Part shown: positions 53,537 to 63,078 of the stretch, one piece after another | Layout of the letters: each line of letters starts with the position of its first letter | Position numbering within the stretch: the first letter of the stretch is position 1 | Assembly (NCBI GenBank): GCA_019636095.1 | Contig: JAHBYF010000002.1 | Coordinates: 496,001-560,000, forward strand | Length of the DNA stretch: 64,000 nt | Direction of reading: 5' to 3' | From: Hyphomonadaceae bacterium | GTDB lineage: Bacteria; Pseudomonadota; Alphaproteobacteria; Caulobacterales; Aquidulcibacteraceae | Position numbers and translations under genes: made by a program | Notes under the pieces: generated by a model | Told to the model about the DNA's origin: nothing | What the model saw: the letters and a program-made list of their open reading frames with translations, nothing else | The model's database searches: none

Positions 53537-54346
53537 TCATTGCTCGGCTTTCGCTCCCCGTGGCGCAAAAAGCCAGAACGCAGCCGCCCCAAATGGCGTC
53601 GATGCGCTGAACACCCAGCCATCGAACGCAGATCCGCTCCAGGTCGCGCCCGCGCCGAACAGCTGAACCGAGACTGGCAGGAAGGAGAGCGCATCCGAGG
53701 CGGTGTCGGCATAGATCGTCCCGACGCCGAGCACGATGCCGACGAGCCATAGCCAACGCGGCTTCAGCCCGGGTCGGAACAGCGCAATCCAAAATGTCAT
53801 CAACATGAACAGCGGAAAGACCACCGCCGCCACAATCACGGCTTGGACGCCTGGGGGTTCTGCCATGAAATTGAACGTCCGCCCGGCGAGCTCCTCGCGC
53901 GACAGAACGTTCACATGAAAGCCCGAAACCTTCCACGGTTCGCTTGCGGTCGCGCGGTAAAGCGTCGTCTCGGCGCGAACGACGTGTCCTGGATATTCGT
54001 ACTCGCGCACACCCCAGAGGTGGTTGCCGTCCGTACCGCTTGCGACACGAAAGGTTGTCAGTCGCGACGAAGTTGGGGCGCCGGGCGGCAGCAAAGCTTG
54101 GATACGGTTGATCTCAGCCTGAGTACCGGCGTTGCTTTCAACCAGGCTTTCGATGAGTTCAGCATCGCGCCCTTGTGAGACGTCTTCGTACGGCGCCGCG
54201 AGCGCCGCCACGTCTTGCGGATTCACCCCGGGGACGGTGCTAAAATCAGGGCGCCAAATCCCGGCGCCCATAACGGCCAAGCTCACCATCCCGCCGATCA
54301 CGAAGAGCGTGGCCAGAATAGCTAGAACGGAACGTCCCCACGGCAT
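53537..54346 (-). CDS. Membrane protein with large extracytoplasmic loop, unknown function
   Basis: 269 residues from ATG 54346 (GGGGG five bases upstream; an ATG at 54358 is also possible). One transmembrane helix at about 8-28, then an about 140-residue extracytoplasmic region (including WGVREYEYPGHVVRAETTLYRAT). Three to four helices follow at the C-terminus. I do not recognise the family. It is an isolated minus-strand gene between the DOMON-like gene and the divergent tyrS. Confidence 0.65.
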   Translation of the reverse strand: MPWGRSVLAILATLFVIGGMVSLAVMGAGIWRPDFSTVPGVNPQDVAALAAPYEDVSQGRDAELIESLVESNAGTQAEINRIQALLPPGAPTSSRLTTFRVASGTDGNHLWGVREYEYPGHVVRAETTLYRATASEPWKVSGFHVNVLSREELAGRTFNFMAEPPGVQAVIVAAVVFPLFMLMTFWIALFRPGLKPRWLWLVGIVLGVGTIYADTASDALSFLPVSVQLFGAGATWSGSAFDGWVFSASTPFGAAAFWLFAPRGAKAEQ

Positions 54347-54601
54347 TCTCACCCCCATCGTGTCGCCACCGAGTAGCCAGAAGCGCGCTCCAACAACAAG
54401 CCCTGCTTGGGTGAGTGCATGCGCTTGACGCTCTTCGGTGCGCGGGCGTAGCACCGCCGCATGTTGACCACCGTCGCCAACGTCCAAAGCTATTACCGCC
54501 CGCTTACTTAGCGGGCCGCGACAGCACGCCCGCCGTTCAGGCCGGGATGTGCGCTCGACAAAGACACAGCTCCGGCCCCAAAAGTCCGCCAGGAGTTACC
54601 A

Positions 54602-55858
54602 GTGACCACCGAAGCCACCGTCCGATCTCAGTTTCTCCGCGAAGCCATTGCGCGCGGACAATTCCATCAGTGCACTGATCTCGCAGGCTTGGACAAAGCC
54701 GCGCTGGCGGGCGTCACCGGCTATATCGGTTTCGACATGACGGCGCCGTCGCTCCATGTCGGCAACCTCACCCAGATCATGTATCTGCGCCGCCTCCAGC
54801 AGGCGGGCGGCAAACCGATCGTGCTCTTGGGCGGAGGCACCACGCGCGTCGGCGATCCTTCCGGCAAGGAAGAGATGCGCCAGCTGCTGAGCGAAGAGCA
54901 GATCGTCAAGAACACCAACTCCATTCGCGGCACGTTCGAGAAATTTCTGAAATTCGGCAATGGCCCGAGCGACGCCATCTTGGTCGACAATTCCGAGTGG
55001 CTCCTGAAGCTCAACTACTTGGACTTCCTGCGCACCGTGGGCCGCCACATGAGCGTCAACAGGATGCTCTCGATGGATAGCGTGAAGCTCCGCCTTGAGC
55101 GCGAGCAGCCAATGAGTTTCATCGAGTTCAACTACATGATCCTGCAAGCCTACGACTTCGTGGAGCTCAAGAAGCGCTACAATTGTGATTTGCAAATGGG
55201 CGGCAGCGATCAGTGGGGCAACATCGTCAACGGGGTCGAACTTGGCCGCCGCATGGAGAGCTTCAACCTATTCGGCCTGACACAACCGCTCATCACCACC
55301 GCATCGGGCGCCAAGATGGGCAAGACCGCAGATGGCGCCGTCTGGCTCAACGCCGACATGAAGAGCCCCTACGACTACTGGCAGTACTGGCGTAATGCCG
55401 AGGATGCAGACGTTGGCCGCTTCCTGAAGATATTCACCGATTTGCCGTCAGACGAGATCGCGCGGCTCGAAGCGCTGCAAGGCGCCGAAATCAATGACGC
55501 CAAGAAAGTGCTTGCGACCGAGGCGACTGCACTGCTGCATGGCCGCGATGAGGCAAACAAAGCCGCCCAGGCTGCTCACGATACTTTCGTCAAAGGCGTT
55601 ACATCGGAGAACTTGCCGACATTCGCGGTGACCAGTGCCGAATTGAGCGCCGGCCTTCGTATCGCTGCGGCATTCGTGCGCGCAGAGCTCGTCGCTTCGA
55701 ATGGCGAGGCCAAGCGCCACATCGCCGCCGGCGCGCTACGTGTCAACGACATCGCCGTCACAGACGAGAATGCAACGCTCTCAGCCGATGCCGCCATCAA
55801 CGGCGCCATTAAGCTGTCGCTTGGAAAGAAAAAGCACGCGTTGTTGCGCGTAAGCTAA
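54602..55858 (+). CDS. tyrS: Tyrosyl-tRNA synthetase
   Basis: 418 residues. Class I signatures: the HIGH motif as LHVGNLTQ near residue 46, [19 protein letters not shown] and the KMSKS-type loop as [12 protein letters not shown]. The C-terminal S4-like RNA-binding domain is [27 protein letters not shown]. It charges tRNA-Tyr. The GTG start at 54602 has GGAG at about eight bases. It ends 12 bases before the convergent AsmA-like gene. Confidence 0.97.
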   Translation: MTTEATVRSQFLREAIARGQFHQCTDLAGLDKAALAGVTGYIGFDMTAPSLHVGNLTQIMYLRRLQQAGGKPIVLLGGGTTRVGDPSGKEEMRQLLSEEQIVKNTNSIRGTFEKFLKFGNGPSDAILVDNSEWLLKLNYLDFLRTVGRHMSVNRMLSMDSVKLRLEREQPMSFIEFNYMILQAYDFVELKKRYNCDLQMGGSDQWGNIVNGVELGRRMESFNLFGLTQPLITTASGAKMGKTADGAVWLNADMKSPYDYWQYWRNAEDADVGRFLKIFTDLPSDEIARLEALQGAEINDAKKVLATEATALLHGRDEANKAAQAAHDTFVKGVTSENLPTFAVTSAELSAGLRIAAAFVRAELVASNGEAKRHIAAGALRVNDIAVTDENATLSADAAINGAIKLSLGKKKHALLRVS

Positions 55859-55869
55859 ACAGGCGCAGC

Positions 55870-58800
55870 CTACGGCGAAGCGTCCGCCACCGCGCCCGCG
55901 CCATTCTGCGGGGCCGCCGCATCCGGCGCCAGCGGCGTAGAGCCGGCCGGATCGAACGGCTGCGCGCCGCCAGCTTCGCTCGCTGGCGTTTCGTTCTCGC
56001 GTGACGGCACTGGTTCGAATATCCGGCGTAAAATTCCCGGCGTCAGCGCTGACACCGGGTTCACGCCGACGCGCGGCTCTGCGGCATGGCCGTTGATCGA
56101 ATACGTCATCCCGAACACGCCTTCGCCTCGCCGCGACACCAGTAGATCCCCGATCACGGGGATGCTGCCAAGCATCGACAAATTCAACATCGGCGACGGC
56201 GCCACAACGCCATCGACATCGAGATTGTCGCGCGAGATATCGTAGCTGCCTGCGCCGGTCAGGCCGAGCGAAGGCCCAGCCATCCGGCCCTCGGCAAACT
56301 GCAAGCGATCATTGGCGTAAGTCATCTGCGCTTCGAGCGCTGTGAAGCCGATGCCATCGCCGTTCAGCATTTCAACCAAGCCGGTAAGCGACCCCGCCGA
56401 CGACAATAGGCGCGCCATAGCGGGCAGACGAACGACTTGGAAATCGCGCAATTGTACAGCGAAACGCGCTTGGCTCTGTGCGCCGCCGCGCCAGTCGCCG
56501 TCCGCTGCGGCTGTACCGCCGACAACGTTCTCCGCCCCCGTAAGCGCTCTAACTGCAAAGCCTGCATCACCGGCGCGGAAGTGAACACGGCTGCGCGCAT
56601 CGCCGATGCGCGGACCAAGAGTCAGCGTAAACGCCTCGCCGCCCGGAGAGCGGCCTTCAGCGGAGAGGGTCATAAGACCATCCCGGATTGTCGCAACCTG
56701 CACATTGGCGTTCGAAAGCGTGGCGCCGCCGCGCAGTTTCAGGCGATCTACAATGACGCTCGCGCGCATCACGCCAGCATTCGCCGCTGTCTGCGATTGA
56801 ACCGCCGGCGTCGGCGCCTCTGTGGGGGCGCCTTCGGACCCCATGAATGGCGCCGCGTCAAACAGCGCCCCGCGCACTGTAACTTCGAGCGCGCCGTCTT
56901 GCGCTCGTACGACGCGCATGTGCGCATCCGAACGGCCCTCGACCACAAGCCGGGGCAAGTCGACTTCGAGAACGCTATTGTCGCGTGCAAGCCGTGCGCG
57001 CCCTTGCGCCGTCAGTCCACCGCCGCGCGCATCAATATCGTTGAATGCCAGCCCGCCATCGGTTTGCCGTTGCACCACGAACCGGGCTGACGCCGCCAGC
57101 CCAGAACGCTTCGTCCAGAACCCGCGCGGGAGTTCGACCGCTGCATTGCGCAAATCCAGATCGATACGCGCGTTATCGACATCAAAGCCGCGCCCCTGAC
57201 CGGTCACGGTGACGCCAATGCGGCCCTGCGCGTAGCGTGCGACTGGGTAACCCAAGCGCTCAAGATCGTTCGCGTCGAAATCGCCCGATATCTGGTATTC
57301 GGAGGAGCTTGCTGCATCGGCGCCGGTGCGCCCGATATGTTCCGTCCAACGCACGTTCGGGATAACGGAATCGCCCGCCCTTATTGGCCCGCTCACAGTC
57401 ACGGCGCGCTGATCGCCGCGCACCGTCAGTTGCCCCTGGCTCAGCGCAACGTTCCGCGTCGACATATTGCCTGCGAAATCGCGAACTGAGCCGTCGACAT
57501 TGAAGCGCCATGCCTCAAAGGGCGCATCACGCTCCATCGGCCGCTGGATGCGGAGGTTCACGCTGCCGCGGCCCACCGCCGCCGTCGCTTCGATCGGCAA
57601 GCGATCGCCCAACGAGATTGGCTCCATCGCCAACACTTCCAGAATCTGGCGGGCCTCGCCGTCGGCATGCGCTGAAATCGTCATCATCGCGCCGCTTGGT
57701 TTGAATTGCGGCGCTTCGATTCGGCCGTTGGTGATCGCCATGCCGTGGAAGCGCGCTTCCGGAATGGTCATGTCGAAGCGATTGCCGCGCAACACGCCCG
57801 ATCCGCGCGCGTTGGTCACGGGCGACATCGTCGAGATGAACTGCATCGCGCCATTGCTGATGTTGAAGCGCACATCGACGGCGTCATTGTTCAACGCACC
57901 ATCGGCGATGTCAGCTGGGGTGATATTGAGGCGCACCGTGCCATCGGTGACCCGACCAGCCGTGATCGTACGGGCCAGATACTCGCGAGCGCTTTCGCCC
58001 AGCCCCACCGGCCACATATGAAGCACATCGCGCGCTTCCAATGTGCCGTCGACCGCACCTTCAAGCTGCACGCCCATGTGCGGGCGCCCATCGACGTCGG
58101 CCCAATAGATACGACCGGCGCCGTTAAACGTGCCCTCACCGGCGCGCGCGGTGAGCCGCGTGAGATTGATCGTGCGTTGACCGGATACAATCGAACCAGC
58201 CACCTGCACATTCGATAGCGCCAGCGGTTCCGCGAATGTCCCTGGCACTTCAAGCCGCATGGAAGGCAGCGCGATGTCGAATGCAGCCGGTTCGTTCGGC
58301 GCGGCGCGCATGATTGCCGAGACATCACGCACGCGGATGTCGCCGCCGACCCGGGTGCGGTCGCCCGCGAGCGAGATTTCGTCGATGATCAACTCGTCGG
58401 TTTCAACGTCGTAACGGCCATGGAGACGGCCGCCGCTCAAATTGTAAGTCTCGCCAGGTATGGCGGCGGAGCCTTGGCCGATGGTGACGTCGCCCTCGAA
58501 GCGATTGACGCCGGCCTGGCGATCGAGCCCCACCGAGATGTTCATCGTCACTGGCGCGTCGAGCGCGCCGATCGGCCCGAGCGCCGCCTGCGAAAACAAC
58601 GCCCGCGGCCGCGCGTTTTGAGCACCAAACTCGATCACTGCGCTTTGAAATTTCGTATCCGTTGTGATGCGGAGCGAGGCAGGCGCCCTGCCTTCAGCGC
58701 CCTCAAGCTCGGCGTTGGCTGCAAGCGCCAGCGCGTGGCCGCGACGCTCTAGTTCGAGACTTGCCGATTCCGCAGTCCAACGGCCGCCGCTGGCTTCGTC

Positions 58801-59376
58801 GATCAAGGTGAGTTGCGCCCGCTGCGCCGAGAGGCCGCGCAAACTGCCTCCTGCTCCGACCGGCTTGAAGGCGCGTTCCATGCTGTCGAGGATGCGCGCC
58901 ACACGTTGTTCGAGCGTTTCGTTCAAGGGCGGCGGCTGGATGATGATATCAGGCGGCGCACCCTCGGGGCCAAAGGCAATATCGAGTTCGCCATTGGGCC
59001 GGCGCGTGAACGTGATAGCGCCGCCGGAGAATTCCGCGCGCGACACCGAGATGCGCCCAATCAGCAGCGGCAGCACGTCAAGCGAGATGCGCGCTTCATC
59101 GGAGCGCGAGAGAACGCCGCCGCGGCCGTCCTCGACTGTAACCCCTACAGCGCGCAGTTCGAGCGAGCCCTGGTTCAGCCCAAGTTCGACCCGCTCGATG
59201 CCGACAGGCCGTCCCGAACGGGCCTCGCTCAGCTCCGCCTTGATCTGATCTCGCATAGCGTTGAGTTCGATCGGGCCCTGGCTCAGCCGCCACCAAGCGA
59301 CCCCGAGGCCGATCGCGAGCGCCGCAACCAGTCCAAACAAGATCTCGACTGCAATCAGCGTCGAGCGGCGGATCAT
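55870..59376 (-). CDS. Large AsmA/YhdP-like envelope protein
   Basis: 1168 residues. N-terminal anchor (IAVEILFGLVAALAIGLGVAWW) followed by a very long beta-rich periplasmic region with the AsmA-like repeats (DVLPLLIGRISVSRAEFSGGAITFTR, MDISEISLAGD-like segments) and a C-terminal domain with FAVQLRDFQVVRLPAMARLLSSAGSLTGLVEMLNGDG that is shared by YhdP-family proteins. These proteins are thought to move phospholipids to the outer membrane. The ATG at 59376 has GGAG nine bases upstream; the ATG at 59406 has none. The C-terminal 40 residues are disordered. Confidence 0.88.
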   Translation of the reverse strand: MIRRSTLIAVEILFGLVAALAIGLGVAWWRLSQGPIELNAMRDQIKAELSEARSGRPVGIERVELGLNQGSLELRAVGVTVEDGRGGVLSRSDEARISLDVLPLLIGRISVSRAEFSGGAITFTRRPNGELDIAFGPEGAPPDIIIQPPPLNETLEQRVARILDSMERAFKPVGAGGSLRGLSAQRAQLTLIDEASGGRWTAESASLELERRGHALALAANAELEGAEGRAPASLRITTDTKFQSAVIEFGAQNARPRALFSQAALGPIGALDAPVTMNISVGLDRQAGVNRFEGDVTIGQGSAAIPGETYNLSGGRLHGRYDVETDELIIDEISLAGDRTRVGGDIRVRDVSAIMRAAPNEPAAFDIALPSMRLEVPGTFAEPLALSNVQVAGSIVSGQRTINLTRLTARAGEGTFNGAGRIYWADVDGRPHMGVQLEGAVDGTLEARDVLHMWPVGLGESAREYLARTITAGRVTDGTVRLNITPADIADGALNNDAVDVRFNISNGAMQFISTMSPVTNARGSGVLRGNRFDMTIPEARFHGMAITNGRIEAPQFKPSGAMMTISAHADGEARQILEVLAMEPISLGDRLPIEATAAVGRGSVNLRIQRPMERDAPFEAWRFNVDGSVRDFAGNMSTRNVALSQGQLTVRGDQRAVTVSGPIRAGDSVIPNVRWTEHIGRTGADAASSSEYQISGDFDANDLERLGYPVARYAQGRIGVTVTGQGRGFDVDNARIDLDLRNAAVELPRGFWTKRSGLAASARFVVQRQTDGGLAFNDIDARGGGLTAQGRARLARDNSVLEVDLPRLVVEGRSDAHMRVVRAQDGALEVTVRGALFDAAPFMGSEGAPTEAPTPAVQSQTAANAGVMRASVIVDRLKLRGGATLSNANVQVATIRDGLMTLSAEGRSPGGEAFTLTLGPRIGDARSRVHFRAGDAGFAVRALTGAENVVGGTAAADGDWRGGAQSQARFAVQLRDFQVVRLPAMARLLSSAGSLTGLVEMLNGDGIGFTALEAQMTYANDRLQFAEGRMAGPSLGLTGAGSYDISRDNLDVDGVVAPSPMLNLSMLGSIPVIGDLLVSRRGEGVFGMTYSINGHAAEPRVGVNPVSALTPGILRRIFEPVPSRENETPASEAGGAQPFDPAGSTPLAPDAAAPQNGAGAVADASP

Positions 59377-59505
59377 CCGGCGTGCTCCAACGCCCCTCGC
59401 AAACATCTAGCGCGATTTAGCTTTTTGACGCAAAGCAAAGCCCCATCCCGATCGCAGTCGGCGACGGGTAGAACAGCGGCATGGCCGCGAGCCGGGAGGC
59501 TCCCG

Positions 59506-59988
59506 ATGGCTAAGACAGCGCTCAAACCTGGCGACCCCGCACCCCCCTTTGATCTTCCAACGGCCGGGGGCGGGCGCGTCAGCTTGCGCAGCCTCAAAGG
59601 CAAACGCGTCGTCCTCTATTTTTACCCAAAGGACGACACACCCGGTTGTACCCTGGAAGCACTAAACTTCACTGAAAAGACGAAAGCTTTCGCCAAGGCG
59701 AACACCCTGGTGGTCGGCGTCTCCCGCGACAGCGTCGCCAAGCACGACAAATTCGCGGCAAAACAGGGGCTCAAGGTGCAGTTGGGGTCCGATGAAGAAG
59801 GTGTAGTCACAGAGGCCTATGGCGTTTGGGGTAAGAAGACCCTCTACGGCCGCGAGTTCATGGGGATAGAACGGGCCACCTTCCTCATCGATCAGAAGGG
59901 CAAGATTGCGCATGTCTGGCGCAAGGTCCGCGTGCCAGGACATGTGGAAGACGTATTGAAAGTGGTTAACGCGCTAGACGCGAAATAG
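59506..59988 (+). CDS. bcp: BCP-type peroxiredoxin lacking the resolving cysteine
   Basis: 160 residues; the ATG has GGGAGG six bases upstream. The peroxidatic cysteine is Cys48 in KDDTPGCTLEAL. In most BCP/PrxQ proteins the resolving cysteine lies five residues on (TPGCTTEAC), but here that position is Leu53. No other cysteine exists in the chain, so this must be a one-Cys enzyme that needs an external thiol. The usual closing motifs FLIDQKGKIAHVW are present. It reduces organic and hydrogen peroxides. Divergent from the AsmA-like gene. Confidence 0.93.
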   Translation: MAKTALKPGDPAPPFDLPTAGGGRVSLRSLKGKRVVLYFYPKDDTPGCTLEALNFTEKTKAFAKANTLVVGVSRDSVAKHDKFAAKQGLKVQLGSDEEGVVTEAYGVWGKKTLYGREFMGIERATFLIDQKGKIAHVWRKVRVPGHVEDVLKVVNALDAK

Positions 59989-60168
59989 CACTGTTTTTTA
60001 CTGTGATTGCACAGATTTGGCGTGGTTCTGGCAGAAGAGCGTTAAACAAGCTGAAATTCCTGTAAACGACAGCCCTGCTGTGTTGCATTTCGAGAGGGTT
60101 TCAGGTGTAGATGAATTCTGGCGGGGCAAACGGCAGTTTGCATTTAGGTTAGTGGGTGGCGGCGGACC

Positions 60169-61395
60169 ATGAGCCAATTTGGATCGCGGGCACGATCATT
60201 GTTCGATCGGATGTTCCCGGAACGTCAAATTTATCATCGTAGCGGCGGAACCGTCCGTTACGTCTCGCTGTCTCCTGGTAAGCAGGCGTTGCTGGCGATG
60301 ACCGCCGTAGGTCTCGCTGGATGGTGCGTTTACGCCACCGCAACCACGCTGACCGAAGGCCCGCAGTCTACCGCCAGCGAAGTTGATCGCGAGCGCGCCA
60401 AGTACGATCGCTGGCTTAACGAAAGCCGCGCTCAGGCCGCCGCCTCGCAAGCCCTCCTCGAGGAACGTACGCGCCAATTCGATCGCACCACAGCAGATCT
60501 CGAAGGCCGCCACGAAGTTCTTCGCTCGCTGCTCGAATACGCCGGCGGCTCGACGCTCCAGCTCGCCGCCAACCGCCCGATCGAGCGCGATGGCGCCCGC
60601 ATCATTATGGCGGCGTCGATTGACGAAGCTGAGCCGCGCCAATCGCGCGCCATCGTTTCCGAGCCCTACCAAGTCACCACGGTCGGCTTCCGGGCGCGGC
60701 CCGACCATCTCGAAGCCGAGCAGGAACAATTCCTATCCGAGATCGAAGACTCGGTTGTTGAATCCAGCGAACAAACGCGCGGCGTGCTTCGTCTGACCGG
60801 CGTGTCCACAGCAGCGCTGACCGGCCCCGAGGCCGACGCCACCGGCGGCCCGCTGGTTCCGCAGGACTTCGTCGCGTACCTCCGTGACAGTGGCTTGAAC
60901 CCAGCTTTCGCAGAGCGCGTTGCACAAGTCGCCGCACGCGTGAGCGAGTCCCGCCGCCTTGAGGGCATCGCGCAATCTACGCCGCTGGCGGCGCCGGTTG
61001 CTGTCGATTACCGCGAGACCTCCGGCTACGGCCAGCGCATCGATCCGTTCACCGGCCGCGCTGCGTTCCACTCCGGCCTCGACATGGCCGCCTTCGAACG
61101 CGCGCCAGTTGTCGCGACCTCGCCTGGCACTGTGGTTTTCGCTGGCACACGCTCAGGATATGGCTACACGGTCGAGATTGATCACGGCCACGGCTTCAAG
61201 ACCCGTTACGCGCACTTGCGCGACATCCAAGTTCAGCGCGGCGACACTGTCGCGATTGGTCAGCGCGTCGGCTCGATGGGGTCTACTGGCCGTAGCACCG
61301 CCACACACTTGCATTATGAGGTGTGGTTCCGCGGCCGGGCGGTTGATCCGGTCAACTTCTTGAGGGCAGGACGGCATGTTCACGAACAAGGGTAA
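60169..61395 (+). CDS. M23-family (LytM) cell-wall peptidase, bactofilin partner
   Basis: 408 residues. A transmembrane helix (about 39-60) is followed by a coiled coil (about 70-125) and a C-terminal M23 domain with all metal ligands: His301 and Asp305 (HSGLD), His349 (YAHL) and His380/His382 (HLH). It should be an active endopeptidase that cuts peptidoglycan cross-links in the periplasm. The last 20 bases overlap the bactofilin start, so the two are translationally coupled. Bactofilin/M23 pairs that control cell shape are established in several bacteria, including Helicobacter and Hyphomonas. Confidence 0.93.
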   Translation: MSQFGSRARSLFDRMFPERQIYHRSGGTVRYVSLSPGKQALLAMTAVGLAGWCVYATATTLTEGPQSTASEVDRERAKYDRWLNESRAQAAASQALLEERTRQFDRTTADLEGRHEVLRSLLEYAGGSTLQLAANRPIERDGARIIMAASIDEAEPRQSRAIVSEPYQVTTVGFRARPDHLEAEQEQFLSEIEDSVVESSEQTRGVLRLTGVSTAALTGPEADATGGPLVPQDFVAYLRDSGLNPAFAERVAQVAARVSESRRLEGIAQSTPLAAPVAVDYRETSGYGQRIDPFTGRAAFHSGLDMAAFERAPVVATSPGTVVFAGTRSGYGYTVEIDHGHGFKTRYAHLRDIQVQRGDTVAIGQRVGSMGSTGRSTATHLHYEVWFRGRAVDPVNFLRAGRHVHEQG

Positions 61396-61936
61396 CACTC
61401 GTACAGATTCGAACCTGCCAGCTTTGCCAGAACCTGCTCCTCAACGTCGTACAGCTCCGGGCCGCGCCGGCATCGCGTCGATCATCGCCAATGGCGTGAA
61501 GATCACCGGCACGATCGACGCTGACGGCGCTGAACTGCAAGTCGATGGCGAGATCGAAGGCAACGTCCGCGGCGGGTCACTGACCGTTGGCGATACGGGC
61601 ATGGTCAAGGGCGACGTCGTTTCTGAGAGCGTGACTGTCCACGGCCGCGTCGAAGGTTCGGTGCGCGCACGCAAGGTCATGTTGGCCCGCAACGCCCACG
61701 TCCTCGGCGACATCGTCCACCAATCGCTCTCGGTTGAGATGGGGGCGGTGTTCGAAGGCCAGTGCCGCTACCTGCAAGATCCGCTCTCGCAGTCGGGCCC
61801 AGGCGCGCCGGCGCAGCCGCAGGTGATGCCAACGCAAGATCGTTCCAACGCCTTCGGCGGCGGCAGCTCAGTCTTTGGTGAAGCTTCAAACGACGACCGG
61901 ATGGTCTCTGGCGTGATCGTCACCGGCTCGAACTAA
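61376..61936 (+). CDS. bacA: Bactofilin
   Basis: 186 residues. Disordered Pro-rich N-terminus, central bactofilin beta-helix (about 40-130) with repeating GxxV turns (ITGTIDADGAELQVDGEIEGNVRG...MVKGDVVSESVTVHGRVEGSVRARKVMLARNAHVLGDI), and a disordered C-terminus. Bactofilins polymerise without nucleotide and position wall enzymes. The start overlaps the M23 gene by 20 bases and is followed by a strong terminator. Confidence 0.96.
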   Translation: MFTNKGNTRTDSNLPALPEPAPQRRTAPGRAGIASIIANGVKITGTIDADGAELQVDGEIEGNVRGGSLTVGDTGMVKGDVVSESVTVHGRVEGSVRARKVMLARNAHVLGDIVHQSLSVEMGAVFEGQCRYLQDPLSQSGPGAPAQPQVMPTQDRSNAFGGGSSVFGEASNDDRMVSGVIVTGSN

Positions 61937-61962
61937 GGTTCAAGTCCTCAACCGGACAAACG

Positions 61963-61994
61963 AAGGCCCGGCGAAAGCCGGGCCTTTTGCTTTT
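61963..61994 (+). terminator. Rho-independent terminator after the bactofilin gene
   Basis: AAGGCCCGGC and GCCGGGCCTT form a ten-base-pair stem with a GAAA tetraloop, followed by TTGCTTTT. It begins 27 bases after the stop codon. Confidence 0.92.
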
Positions 61995-62011
61995 GAAACC
62001 TCAGTGCGTGT

Positions 62012-62404
62012 TCAATGCCATGCGCCCAGGATCAAACCAATCAGCGTGAACTGGAGCGTGTGATATCCGCCGTTGATCAGCCAGAGCGCTAGGCTCTTGC
62101 GTTCGAACAAATAGTTGATGCCGAAGCTGGCGCTGACCCAGCAAAGGCCAGCAGTCAGCCCGTAGAGCGCGCCAGTCATGGCGTCGACTTGCGTACCCAA
62201 GAAGACTGCGAACGAAGCGGAGGCGATCAAAGCCAGCACAAATGAGCCGCCAAAGATCAGCGCCATGTTGCCGCTCTTGATCTGCTCGTCGCTCAAGCCC
62301 GCCGCTTTCTGCCACGGCTTGGCGAAAAGCGCCGAGTACCAGACACCGCCCAGGAAAAACGAACTAGCCGCCGCTGCGATCACCGCAAGCCAATTGATCT
62401 CCAT
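62012..62404 (-). CDS. DUF1761 small membrane protein
   Basis: 130 residues from ATG 62404 (GGGAG upstream). Four transmembrane helices and the DUF1761 pattern: INWLAVIAAAASSFFLGGVWYSALFAKPWQKAAGL, LTAGLCWVSASFGINYLFERKSLALWLINGGYHTLQFTLIGLILGAW. Function is unknown. It starts 24 bases after the stop of the TetR-family gene on the same strand, so the regulator and membrane protein are likely co-transcribed. Confidence 0.87.
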   Translation of the reverse strand: MEINWLAVIAAAASSFFLGGVWYSALFAKPWQKAAGLSDEQIKSGNMALIFGGSFVLALIASASFAVFLGTQVDAMTGALYGLTAGLCWVSASFGINYLFERKSLALWLINGGYHTLQFTLIGLILGAWH

Positions 62405-62427
62405 AGTGCTCCCTCCCCTTATCGCCG

Positions 62428-63030
62428 TTACGCTGGCGTTTTCGCTGCCTTTTCGAGCAGGCTGAAATGCGCGCGCAATTGCTCGACCGCGCGATCGAAA
62501 TAGGCGACGTCGAGATGCGTGCGCGCCTGCATCACGCCCCCCTCCATCGCCGTCAGTACAAATTGCGCGAGCGCTTGCTTGTCCGTGGCTGGCGGCAAAC
62601 GTTTTCCCGCAGCATCCAAGCAGCCGACAATCGCCGCGGTCCAATTCTCGAAATTCTCCGCCAGCAATTCGCGCACGCGCGGATCGGGTTCGTGCAGTTC
62701 AAGCGCCAAAGACCCGATCGGACAGCCATAGGCGCAGTCCGACTCCACGATCATGGTCCGATAGCCGTTGAGCAGCGCGAAAATCTTCTCGATCGGATCG
62801 TCCACGCTTCCCCATGCTGGTTCCAGCAACATCTGCTCGATGCCGTCGCGATAAGCCTCAAGCACGCCGATCAGCACGTCCTGCTTGGACGGAAACACGT
62901 GATACAGGCTGCCGGAATTGAGCTGCGTCCGCGAAAGCAAATCCGCGATCGACGTGGAATTGTAGCCCTTCAGCCAAAACAGCTCCATCGCCGCCTGGAT
63001 GATCTTCTCGCGTGCTGCCTGAGGCGCCAT
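62428..63030 (-). CDS. TetR/AcrR-family regulator
   Basis: 200 residues from ATG 63030. N-terminal helix-turn-helix (about 3-50): REKIIQAAMELFWLKGYNSTSIADLLSRTQLNSGSLYHVFPSKQDVL. The ligand domain carries DCAYGCPIGSLALEL, which resembles the NemR/AcuR-like group with cysteines near the core (Cys98 and Cys102), so it may sense electrophiles. A TTG at 63051 is an alternative start. A candidate operator lies just upstream, so it probably represses itself and the DUF1761 gene. Confidence 0.88.
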   Translation of the reverse strand: MAPQAAREKIIQAAMELFWLKGYNSTSIADLLSRTQLNSGSLYHVFPSKQDVLIGVLEAYRDGIEQMLLEPAWGSVDDPIEKIFALLNGYRTMIVESDCAYGCPIGSLALELHEPDPRVRELLAENFENWTAAIVGCLDAAGKRLPPATDKQALAQFVLTAMEGGVMQARTHLDVAYFDRAVEQLRAHFSLLEKAAKTPA

Positions 63031-63039
63031 ACGACTTGC

Positions 63040-63055
63040 TTGAACGATCAATCAA
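63040..63055. promoter_or_regulatory. Candidate operator of the TetR-family regulator
   Basis: TTGAACGATCAATCAA is a 16-bp dyad, with TTGA/TCAA ends and a central GATC. Only the two-base spacers differ between the half-sites. It lies 10 bases before the TetR-type start codon in the 48-bp gap, the usual place for autorepression. Confidence 0.45.
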
Positions 63056-63078
63056 CAACCGTCAAGCACCAGAGAAAT

